From assembly GCF_002159705.1 (NCBI RefSeq), contig NZ_NFJD01000002.1, positions 1 through 64,000 of the forward strand: DNA of 64,000 nt, read 5' to 3'. Each line of letters begins with the position of its first letter. Position 1 is the stretch's first letter. Under the pieces are notes generated by a model. It searched no databases. It was not told where the DNA came from and saw nothing but the letters and a program-made list of their open reading frames with translations. Position numbers and translations under genes: made by a program. Shown here in pieces: positions 24,181 through 32,225 of this stretch. The DNA is from Elusimicrobium sp. An273 (GTDB lineage Bacteria > Elusimicrobiota > Elusimicrobia > Elusimicrobiales > Elusimicrobiaceae).

Positions 24181-25600
24181 AAAAACCCGTAGGCTGTTTT
24201 TTGCGTTTCTTGCGTTTTTCGCGCGCGGCCGAGAAGTACGCCGCCGCCAGCGCCATCACAATGCAAAACACCATAGACGCCTGATACGCATTCATAAAAG
24301 CGTCCTGTCCCGCCAGGCCGGCTGCCAAGTAATGGCGTTTGACCGAGGAAAAAATCAAGACCGACAGCGCAATCCCCATCACCGCCCCCATATTGCGCGC
24401 CAGCGCGCTGATGCTGACCACCATGCCCAGCCGGTCGCTTGGCGCCCCGCCGATAATCGTGTTATTATTGGGGGCCTGGAAGGTGCCCGAGCCGGTGCCC
24501 ATCATCAATTGGGCCACAATAATGTACGCGATGGACGGGTGCGTGCCAATGCCTACAAACATAGAGGCCCCGATAATGATAAACCCGAATCCCACCGTCG
24601 TGATTAAACGCGCCGAATACCGCTCCGACAGCCAGCCCGACACGGGCGAAGCAATGGCCAGCGCCACGGGGAAGGGCATCATCAGCAGGCTCATTTGCAG
24701 CGGAGAGCGGTGCAGAATGTCGGACATATAAAAAGGAAACAAAATAGAGTTGCAGTTAAGCGCAATAAACCCCAAAAGCGAAACAATGCACCCGTAGGAA
24801 ATGGCCTGTATTTTAAAGAGGGAAAGGCCGATAAACGGGTTTTTGGAGGTACGTTCACGCATATAAAAAATGCCAAAAAACAGGACGGACATCACAAACG
24901 AACCGATGATCAGAAAAGACGTCCAGTGTTGGCTTTCGCCCTCGTCTAAGGCATACAAAAAACAGAAACAGAACAAAATAAAGCAAATGGCGCCCAAGAC
25001 GTCCATTTTTACCTTTGCGTTGGACTTAAAAAGCGGGATAATTTGTATGCCGCGCCAAATGCCCAGCGCGCTGATGGGCACATTAATCCAAAACACCGAC
25101 TGCCAGCCCCAATGCTGAATTAAAAATCCCCCCACGGCAGGCCCCGCCAAAAAACCCACCGCCACCATGGCGCCTATGCCGCCTAAGGCGCGGCCGCGGT
25201 CTTTTCCGCGAAACGCTTTGGCGATAATGGCCTGGCAGTTGGAAATCATCGCGCTGGCGCCAAGGCCTTGCACAATGCGGGAGAAAATCATCCAACTTAA
25301 ACTTTTGGAAAATGCCGCCAGCAAAGAACCCACGCCAAAAAGGAGAAAACCCGTCAGATACAGGTATTTGCGGCTGTACATATCGGAAAGTTTGCCGAAT
25401 ACCGGCAGGAAGCAGGTGGTCGTCAGCAGGTAGATGCTTACGACCCATTGAATGCGCTCCAGCCCGGCGTTTAAATCGTGCGCCATGACGGGCAGTGCAA
25501 TGTTGACGATTCCTCCGTCCAGGGTAGACATAAATACCCCGATAGCCGTTACGGAAAAAATCAGCCATTTATAGGCAATGTGCGGTGCTTGTATTTTCAT
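24161..25600 (-). CDS. DHA2-type MFS efflux transporter (copy 2)
   Basis: A 479-residue paralogue of the following gene, with the same motifs: STLDGGIVNIALPVM, GKLSDMYSRKYLYL, GRALGGIGAMVAVGFLAGPAVGG. About 14 helices and a Lys-rich C-terminal tail (REKRKKRKKQP). The ATG at 25600 aligns with the paralogue's start region; an ATG at 25645 would add 15 residues and cannot be excluded. The divergent 342-bp intergenic region to the giant exported gene holds that gene's promoters. Confidence 0.88.
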   Translation of the reverse strand: MKIQAPHIAYKWLIFSVTAIGVFMSTLDGGIVNIALPVMAHDLNAGLERIQWVVSIYLLTTTCFLPVFGKLSDMYSRKYLYLTGFLLFGVGSLLAAFSKSLSWMIFSRIVQGLGASAMISNCQAIIAKAFRGKDRGRALGGIGAMVAVGFLAGPAVGGFLIQHWGWQSVFWINVPISALGIWRGIQIIPLFKSNAKVKMDVLGAICFILFCFCFLYALDEGESQHWTSFLIIGSFVMSVLFFGIFYMRERTSKNPFIGLSLFKIQAISYGCIVSLLGFIALNCNSILFPFYMSDILHRSPLQMSLLMMPFPVALAIASPVSGWLSERYSARLITTVGFGFIIIGASMFVGIGTHPSIAYIIVAQLMMGTGSGTFQAPNNNTIIGGAPSDRLGMVVSISALARNMGAVMGIALSVLIFSSVKRHYLAAGLAGQDAFMNAYQASMVFCIVMALAAAYFSAAREKRKKRKKQPTGFYESTTA

Positions 25601-25752
25601 ATATGTTGATACGTTAAATCGTCTTGAATATCCAAATGTTTCCATGCAACATTAAAATATCCATACTTTATTATTTTATTTTATTTAGACCCCCCTTACA
25701 AACAAAGGGAACGGATCATACAGGAGATTTTTGGACTTTTAAAAAAGACTTT

Positions 25753-25780
25753 TTGTCAGTTGCTTTTTTTATGTTACAAT
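25753..25780 (+). promoter_or_regulatory. Distal promoter candidate of the giant exported gene
   Basis: TTGTCA (25753-25758), 16-nt spacer, TACAAT (25775-25780). A transcript from here would carry a leader of about 155 nt that includes the palindrome at 25853-25866. Confidence 0.45.
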
Positions 25781-25852
25781 AGAAAAGGAAACCTCTGTTT
25801 ACCGACGTTTCAAAACCGAAAAAGAAGGGTCAAAAAGTCCTAAGAAAAAAAT

Positions 25853-25895
25853 GGGCCTTTTGGCCCTTGTTGCTAAATTGATTTTGTGTTAGCAT
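25853..25895 (+). promoter_or_regulatory. Promoter with abutting palindrome (exported-protein class, site 2)
   Basis: Palindrome GGGCCTTTTGGCCC (25853-25866), then directly a -35 TTGTTG (25867-25872), a 17-nt spacer and a -10 TAGCAT (25890-25895), the same layout as four other sites. An overlapping alternative is TTGATT (25878-25883), 17 nt, TATAAG (25901-25906). The ATG with a GGAG ribosome site is at 25943. Confidence 0.7.
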
Positions 25896-25942
25896 TAGGT
25901 TATAAGCAGAACCAAAAACTATACTTTCTGGAGACAACTTAT

Positions 25943-28900
25943 ATGAATAAACTGATAGCGTTAGTGCTTAGCATTTCGCTTATCTTCGGAAGTATTACTC
26001 CCTCCCTAGCTCAGTCCAACAAACTGATGAAAGGCGCGCAAAAAGCCTTGCAGCAGTCTGGCAAAGAGATTGCGGGAGCCGGAGCACAACTTCCCAAAAC
26101 GCTTGAACAAGCAGCAGGCGTTTCTGCCGCCCAAACAGTCAAAAAGGCTTTATCTGCCAGTGCCGCTGTTGAGGGCGTTTCTGCGGCGGTTACCAATTCG
26201 GCGGCTAAGCCGAATGCTTCTGTTTCCGTAAATACGGCGCCTAAAGTCCCCGATTTTGGCGGCCGCTTGGAACATGAAATTCTGGCGCAGACCAAAGCGC
26301 ACCAAACCGCGCCGAAAACGCTGAAAGAAATCCAAGCCATTTTGGCCCGCACGGATTTCTCGGCCCAAGACGCGCAGAGCGTATATAACCAAATTTTTAA
26401 CGTAGACTCCCGCTCCGCCTCGGTTAAGGAGTTTTTGTTATTAAACACGCTGCCCTCTGTGGCAGTAGAACGCGGTTTCGCGTTGAGCGAACAGCATGCG
26501 GCGTTAGCGGTAGATTTTTACCGCCGCACGTTGCTTTCCAATCTGCAGGAAGGCCCTGCCTTTGCGGATTCTGTTTCGTTGGAAGAGCTTGTCTCCCTCT
26601 CTCCTAAAAATCCGGAATTTGCAAAATTGGATAAATGGTCCAGATCCATGGCGGCCGTAACGGACTTAGGTTTTTACGGCTCGGCCAAGGATGCGGCTTT
26701 ATTGCTGAACGTTTATGCCAAAACCCCGGCGGCCTTAAAACCCGTTACGGAAGTAATCGTAGGCCGCGCGTTGTTGAATTTACAAGCTTATAAAGAACTT
26801 GAAGAAATGGCGGCCATGGCTGCCGAAAACGGACAGCTCTCCAGCGAATTCTGGAAAGGGCTGCAGTCCTATTCCAACCAACAAGGGTTGAGTCTGTCGC
26901 TTCCGTCCGTGGCGGCTAAATTGGATGCCAACACTTCCTCCCAGCTCAAACGCATTTTGAAACCGTGGAGCGAACTGAACGTCCGCCATTTGGATTTTTC
27001 CGCCAAAGCGACCGAAGACTGGGTGGCTTTGAATGCGGGTAAAGGCAAAGTTATTGCGGCCCCGGTGCAGAAAGAAGGTCTTGCCAAAGAAGCCGCAACG
27101 GATGATGTGTTTACCCCTTCGTTGGATTTAAACTTGGCCGGTTTACAGGCGATGAACGACCTGTCCGTCGGCGCCTCTCCGGTTCCGACTTCCGCGGGTG
27201 AAACGATCATTCCGTCTGTTCCGGGCGATCCCTCCACGGGCGAAGGCCCCGGCGGCATCATTGCCCGCGTAAACAGCCGCTACGCCAATGTTTCTTATAC
27301 CAAACCCGTTTCCCAAGCCTTGCAATACGGGTTGGAAAAAGCGGAACGCAAATATATCCAAGAATACGGCAAAACCCCGGTTTTGGAAGATAAAGCCTTC
27401 CAGAAACTCTGGGTGGAATCGGTTAAGCCGGAATTGGAAAAATTGGCGGCTTCCAACAGAAAATTGACGGCTAAAGTGCAAAATGACGTCATTGCCACTT
27501 TGGAAGCCAGCTTTGATCCGGAACACGTGATTGCTCCGATCGAAAAAGTTTCCGTCTTTAAGAAAATTTCCCAATACTTCCATAACAGAGCCGACCGTGC
27601 GGCCGCGGCGAGAGCCAATCGTGCCGCGCAGGAAGCCAGCATCACCGGGTTGGAAGTGTCGTATCCGGCCAGCTTGGAAAGCGCTCCCGGCACTTTTATC
27701 CCGCAGGATTATGAAGTAAAATTCGTATTTGATTCGGAAGCGACGAAAAGAGCTTTCTTGAATGTCGGCAAATTGGATTCGGAAACGTTTGTCATTGATT
27801 CCAACGGTTCCCTGTTGCTGCGTGCTCCGTCCGGCGCCGTAAGAGGCTTGATGGGCGTGCAGATTGAAGGCGGCAATGCCGCTACCAAACAGGTATTCCG
27901 TGCCTTGTCTTCGCATCGCTTGGCGCCGCGCTTTGAAGCGGAAATCGCCAAAGGCGAAGATGCCGTGATGGATCTGCTGACGGAAGTGCGCGTACCGCTG
28001 CGCACCATTCTGCCCGGCAGCCTGTTGGAAGCAAACCCTGAATTAAAGCAGTTCTTAGTAGCAAAAGATTTAGAATCGGCCCAAGCGGCTTTTAGAAACA
28101 CCGGCAAAGTGATGGAATCTGCCAACGCGGTTTCTGCGGTCTTGAAGGATTTGGCTGCCAAAAACCCGGCTACGGATCAGATTGAATTCCACCTTTTTAC
28201 CGATAAAGCCGGTGATTGGGCGTTGAAATTGACGGCTTTCTCGGAAGGGCTGAGCTCTTTCGGTCAAGCCATCTCGGCTGCGACGAAGGTGTTTGGTAAC
28301 ATTTCTTCGTTCCTGACGAACTTGCCTTCTTCCGCCGGTCAGTTCGGGCCTGCTTTGGCTCCGTTCATCAGCGGCTTGCAGAGCAAATTTGGTTTGAAAC
28401 ACACCGCCTATATGGGGCAGGCTTTGTCGGCCGTCGGGTTGGGCATCTCGGCTGGCAGCTTGGCCATGGGCGCTATGGGCATGTTGCCTGCTATGGCCGC
28501 GTTCATCGGTATGGTAGGCGGTATTTTGGTCAACGGTATTGCCGGCAACGGTATTATCAAACAGACCAACAGCCCGATTGCTAAAGCCATTGCCAACGAT
28601 CCGGTCAGCGCTTCTTCTACGGTGGCGGATTTGAACTCGTGGGCTTCCGCGGGCGGTATTTACTGCTACTTATTCCTGCCGATCGTAGGCGCGGTAACCA
28701 CGGCGTTGTTTGGTACCGGCGTGGGTCTGGGCACCTTGGCTGCTATGTTTGGTGTAGCGGCGGTGGCGCCGGTGGTGTCTTCGCTCTTGATGAAAGCTTC
28801 GAAGATTACCAATATCAGAGAAACCCTCAAAGAAAAGAATAAAGACGGCTCCACGAAAACCTTCCTGCAAGGGGTGGGTGCCAACTTGAAGTATGCCTTT

Positions 28901-30310
28901 ACGGGTACGCAAAAGCAGGAATTGGAACAGTTAATTAACAAAAAAGCCGCCAAAAAAGGCGTCGCGCCGGAAACGATTAAACCGACGGCGTGGATGAAAG
29001 CTAAATCTTATTTGAACCAGTACCTGGTGCAGATGGCCGGCCGCGTAGGTTTGTATCACTTCGGCGGTATGGTGTTCAACTCCGGCCCGGGCACGGTGCT
29101 GAAAGAAGTATTCGCCAAACCGGAACAAGCGATGTTGGCCTCTTTCTTGGCCGTGTACTTAACCGTATTCGCCGGCCGCAAATTGGGCGCCAAAGCCATG
29201 GGAAGAGGATTGATTACCGATAAGGCGTTGATCGGGCTCTCCAGCTTGATTGCCGTGGGTGCAGGTGCGCTGTCTATCATCCCCGGATTGGATATCTACA
29301 CGCGCAGCGGTTTGTGGGCTTTGGCCGGTTTGGGTTTTGCCAACTTGGCCAACCAGGAACAAGCCATGGCATTGAACCGCCCGGAAAACGCGGACAAGAA
29401 AGCCGCCGTATCCATGATCTACGTATTGGCCCGCTTGACCGGTATGGGAACGATTATCTACGGTATGCTGTCCGATAGCATTGCCGCCTTGCCGGGCATG
29501 ACGGTTGCCCAGGGTGCCATCTACGGGTTGGCGCTGCCGGTTGCGGCGACGTTGCTGGCCACGCTGTGGAACAAGAGCCTGATTACCAAAGACTTGAAAG
29601 ATCAGTTCAGAATTTGGATGACCAAGAAGCCGAAACTTTTAAGCTATCCGATTCTGCGCTCGGAAGTGGAATCTGCCCTCACCAAAAATCCGAACTTGGG
29701 TACCTCGCTGGTAATGGATGACGCGTCCCAAGAAGTGATTAAAAACTTGGGCGACGGCTTGATGAGCCGCTACCGGGTAGACTTGAGAACGCTGGAACAG
29801 ACGATGATCTCCGTCAACGATAAAGCGGCGTTAGACTTGCACCGCTTGGATATGGCCCGCAAACTCTACAGCCGCCTGCCGGAAAACACCAGACTGGCTA
29901 CGGGCAATCCGTTGACGTACGAACAGTTCCGCGCCGAAGTAGAACCCTTGTACAACAGCATTGTAAAGGCTCGTGCGACGGGTGCTTCGGAAGAAAGCGT
30001 CAACAAGCTGATCAATGATTCGTTAACGGGCATTATGGCCAAATATCCGGTCGGCCGTGCAGATGTCCGCGTGATTGAAACCCGCTTGATGGAAAAGACC
30101 CGCTTAGACCGCGTGCGCATTGCCACGATGAAATACATCTATGGCAAACAGCTGACCAAAGAAGCGGAAACCGAAATTGCCGCGCAGCTGAAAAAAGTAC
30201 CGGCTGATACGGACAAGCAGGAAGTAATCGATCACGTGTTGGAAAAATACCAAGCCATGGCGAAAGCCAGAGGAGTAGATTTTATTCTCCCCTCCAATGC
30301 GGTATTATAA
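25943..30310 (+). CDS. Giant exported protein: helical N-terminal region plus MFS-like membrane domain
   Basis: A 1,455-residue protein I do not recognise. It starts with a signal peptide (MNKLIALVLSISLIFGSITP, cut likely after SLA). Residues about 25-370 are Ala-rich and helical; about 370-440 is a Pro/Gly/Ser-rich linker; about 440-800 is mixed. Residues about 820-1,215 contain roughly ten hydrophobic helices in a transporter-like layout (for example LPAMAAFIGMVGGILVNGIA and AVSMIYVLARLTGMG). The last ~240 residues are soluble, charged and helical. A transporter-like core after a cleavable signal and an 800-residue exported region is very unusual. Rich use of TTC, GGT and GCT codons suggests high expression. 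A GGAG site precedes the ATG; a strong terminator follows. Confidence 0.85.
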   Translation: MNKLIALVLSISLIFGSITPSLAQSNKLMKGAQKALQQSGKEIAGAGAQLPKTLEQAAGVSAAQTVKKALSASAAVEGVSAAVTNSAAKPNASVSVNTAPKVPDFGGRLEHEILAQTKAHQTAPKTLKEIQAILARTDFSAQDAQSVYNQIFNVDSRSASVKEFLLLNTLPSVAVERGFALSEQHAALAVDFYRRTLLSNLQEGPAFADSVSLEELVSLSPKNPEFAKLDKWSRSMAAVTDLGFYGSAKDAALLLNVYAKTPAALKPVTEVIVGRALLNLQAYKELEEMAAMAAENGQLSSEFWKGLQSYSNQQGLSLSLPSVAAKLDANTSSQLKRILKPWSELNVRHLDFSAKATEDWVALNAGKGKVIAAPVQKEGLAKEAATDDVFTPSLDLNLAGLQAMNDLSVGASPVPTSAGETIIPSVPGDPSTGEGPGGIIARVNSRYANVSYTKPVSQALQYGLEKAERKYIQEYGKTPVLEDKAFQKLWVESVKPELEKLAASNRKLTAKVQNDVIATLEASFDPEHVIAPIEKVSVFKKISQYFHNRADRAAAARANRAAQEASITGLEVSYPASLESAPGTFIPQDYEVKFVFDSEATKRAFLNVGKLDSETFVIDSNGSLLLRAPSGAVRGLMGVQIEGGNAATKQVFRALSSHRLAPRFEAEIAKGEDAVMDLLTEVRVPLRTILPGSLLEANPELKQFLVAKDLESAQAAFRNTGKVMESANAVSAVLKDLAAKNPATDQIEFHLFTDKAGDWALKLTAFSEGLSSFGQAISAATKVFGNISSFLTNLPSSAGQFGPALAPFISGLQSKFGLKHTAYMGQALSAVGLGISAGSLAMGAMGMLPAMAAFIGMVGGILVNGIAGNGIIKQTNSPIAKAIANDPVSASSTVADLNSWASAGGIYCYLFLPIVGAVTTALFGTGVGLGTLAAMFGVAAVAPVVSSLLMKASKITNIRETLKEKNKDGSTKTFLQGVGANLKYAFTGTQKQELEQLINKKAAKKGVAPETIKPTAWMKAKSYLNQYLVQMAGRVGLYHFGGMVFNSGPGTVLKEVFAKPEQAMLASFLAVYLTVFAGRKLGAKAMGRGLITDKALIGLSSLIAVGAGALSIIPGLDIYTRSGLWALAGLGFANLANQEQAMALNRPENADKKAAVSMIYVLARLTGMGTIIYGMLSDSIAALPGMTVAQGAIYGLALPVAATLLATLWNKSLITKDLKDQFRIWMTKKPKLLSYPILRSEVESALTKNPNLGTSLVMDDASQEVIKNLGDGLMSRYRVDLRTLEQTMISVNDKAALDLHRLDMARKLYSRLPENTRLATGNPLTYEQFRAEVEPLYNSIVKARATGASEESVNKLINDSLTGIMAKYPVGRADVRVIETRLMEKTRLDRVRIATMKYIYGKQLTKEAETEIAAQLKKVPADTDKQEVIDHVLEKYQAMAKARGVDFILPSNAVL

Positions 30311-30330
30311 ATCCAACAGGCAGTAACTTT

Positions 30331-30358
30331 AAACCCCGGTCTTAAGGCCGGGGTTTTT
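30331..30358 (+). terminator. Terminator of the giant exported gene
   Basis: CCCCGG and CCGGGG arms extended by AAA/TTT (30331-30356), followed by a T-run, 20 bp after the stop codon. Confidence 0.88.
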
Positions 30359-30431
30359 AGTTAAAAGACAGAAGAAAAAACGCGCTGAAAACGTCGTTTG
30401 AAAACGATTCAAAAAAAGGTGTAATTTTCTT

Positions 30432-30460
30432 CTGAAAAGCAACCGGAAATGTGTTATAAT
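30432..30460 (+). promoter_or_regulatory. Promoter of the organophosphate transporter gene
   Basis: CTGAAA (30432-30437), 17-nt spacer, perfect TATAAT (30455-30460). The leader is about 40 nt and carries AGGAGA 7 bp before the ATG at 30509. Confidence 0.65.
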
Positions 30461-30508
30461 AAAGTGGTAAGGATGTTCGTATTACTAATCATATAATAGG
30501 AGACTTGA

Positions 30509-31870
30509 ATGCTACGGAAGTTTATTGATTGGTTTAAACCGCTGCCCGATGCCGCGGAAAAAATTACCGATCCTCAAGAAATTACAAAGCAGTATAAGCG
30601 CTGGAGACTTCGCTTATTTATCAGTGCCTATATCGGTTACGCCATGTACTACGTAACCCGCCAAAACTTGAACCCGATTGCCCACGTATTTAAAGCGGAA
30701 ACGGGTATTACCAACGACCAATTCGGTTTGATGGTATCCATTTCGCTGATTGCGTACGGCATTGGCAAATTCGTAAGCGGTATGTTGGCTGACAAAAGCA
30801 ACATCCGCGTTTTTTTGGCTTTTGGTTTGATGGCCTCTTCCGTCATTAACCTGTTCTTTGGTTATTTGACTTCTTTCTTCCTGTTGGTTCTGTTCTGGAC
30901 GTTAAACCAGGCCTTCCAGTCTATGGGATTTCCTCCGATTTCGCGTATTTTCGCGTATTGGTTCTCTCCTAAAGAAAGAGCGAGCAAATGGACTTTGTGG
31001 GCTTCCGCCCATACGGTGGGTATTTCCATTGCGGCTATTATCGCTGCGGCCATTCTGAAACTGATGGATGTAACGCCTCTTATTCACTGGCAGTATGTGT
31101 TTGTGCTGTCCGGTATTTTGGGGTTGATTACTTCTTTCTACATTCTGCGCAGCGTAACCGATACGCCGGCGAGCGTCGGCTTGCCGCCTGTGGAAGAATA
31201 CACCGGCTGCCAGCAGTTGGTAACCAAAGAAGCCAACGAAGGCGAAAGCTATTGGACGCTCCTTCGCAAATATGTACTTACGAACAAATACATCTGGATT
31301 TTGTCCGTAGCGTTCCTGTGCGTGTATTTCGTACGTTATGTAACGTTGTCGTGGGCGGCTATCTTCTTGGATACCCGCGAACTTTCCAAAGCCAGCATTC
31401 CGCTGATCTTCACGCTGAACCCCTTGGTGGGTGCTTTGGGTGGTATTACGGCCGGTATCTTGACGTCTAAGGTATTCGGCGGCCGCTGCACGCCTTCCAA
31501 CGTGATTTACTTTGTGTTGTTGGCTATTTCCGCTTACGGGTTCTACCTGTTTGCGGGCCCGGATCATCTGTTCCTGACGGGTTTCTTCATCGCCGCGCTC
31601 GGTTTCTTCGTGGACGGCCCGCAGAACCTGATCAACGTGCAGATTTCCTTGCTGACCACCAAAGAATCCGTGGCCGCAGCGTGCGGTTTCTGCGGATTGT
31701 TCGGCTACGTGGGCGGCTTCTTAGCCGGCAGCGGTGCTTCCTTCATTTTGGAACACTGGGGCTGGGCGGGTGTGTTTAACGCCTGCATCGTTTCCTGCGT
31801 CATCGGCGTGTTGTTGGTCATGACGGCTTGGAAAAAAGAAAACCGCGATATTAGCGCAGCCGCTAAATAA
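30509..31870 (+). CDS. Organophosphate:phosphate antiporter family transporter (GlpT/UhpT-like MFS)
   Basis: A 453-residue inner-membrane protein with 12 predicted helices. The opening (KRWRLRLFISAYIGYAMYYV followed by TRQNLNPIAHVF) and the later WFSPKERASKWTLWASAH are hallmarks of the OPA family, which exchanges glycerol-3-phosphate, hexose-6-phosphate or phosphoglycerate for phosphate. The exact substrate is unclear; UhpT/UhpC-like is as likely as GlpT. Codon use resembles the preceding giant gene and suggests strong expression. It has its own promoter and terminator. Confidence 0.9.
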   Translation: MLRKFIDWFKPLPDAAEKITDPQEITKQYKRWRLRLFISAYIGYAMYYVTRQNLNPIAHVFKAETGITNDQFGLMVSISLIAYGIGKFVSGMLADKSNIRVFLAFGLMASSVINLFFGYLTSFFLLVLFWTLNQAFQSMGFPPISRIFAYWFSPKERASKWTLWASAHTVGISIAAIIAAAILKLMDVTPLIHWQYVFVLSGILGLITSFYILRSVTDTPASVGLPPVEEYTGCQQLVTKEANEGESYWTLLRKYVLTNKYIWILSVAFLCVYFVRYVTLSWAAIFLDTRELSKASIPLIFTLNPLVGALGGITAGILTSKVFGGRCTPSNVIYFVLLAISAYGFYLFAGPDHLFLTGFFIAALGFFVDGPQNLINVQISLLTTKESVAAACGFCGLFGYVGGFLAGSGASFILEHWGWAGVFNACIVSCVIGVLLVMTAWKKENRDISAAAK

Positions 31871-31888
31871 CGCTAGAAAATCCTTTAC

Positions 31889-31917
31889 AAAACCCCGCGC
31901 TAAACGCGGGGTTTTTT
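31889..31917 (+). terminator. Terminator of the OPA transporter gene
   Basis: Arms AAAACCCCGCG and CGCGGGGTTTT (31889-31899, 31905-31915) followed by further T residues, 19 bp after the stop. Confidence 0.9.
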
Positions 31918-32165
31918 ATGTGTAAAAAAGCAGATAGGACGGCGTTTTGCAGGAAAAAAGAATCTGCCGAAAATCGCCTGCCTCTTAGAAGTGCAAGAAA
32001 AAAGAACGACGAATCCGGCTAAACAAATCCTGCCGGGTTGGAACAACACAGGGGCGGGCCCCGGGGCCGGCTGGAGCGCGGCGCGCCGATACGGCTGAAG
32101 GGGCAAAAGGAAGCTAAACGCCTGTAGGAATATCGGGGTTGCTCTTTGCTCCCGTTTTAAGGAGA
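31918..32165. other. Intergenic segment with a GC-rich core, no recognised gene
   Basis: About 250 bp between two terminators of convergent genes. It contains a very GC-rich core around 32050-32095 with several short inverted repeats, flanked by A-rich sequence. I checked for RNase P, SRP, tmRNA and 6S signatures and see none. It may be a decayed gene or a structured RNA; nothing firm can be said. Confidence 0.3.
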
Positions 32166-32169
32166 AAGG

Positions 32170-32201
32170 AAAGGCCGGGCTTTTAAAACAGCCCGGCCTT
32201 T
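32170..32201 (-). terminator. Terminator of the 5'-nucleotidase gene
   Basis: Arms AAAGGCCGGGC and GCCCGGCCTTT (32170-32180, 32191-32201), 25 bp beyond the stop codon at 32226. Confidence 0.85.
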
Positions 32202-32225
32202 GCGTAAAACAGCGCCAAATTCGAT

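Noticed and set aside
31920-32165. RNase P, SRP or tmRNA gene
   Set aside because: The characteristic conserved cores are not seen on either strand.
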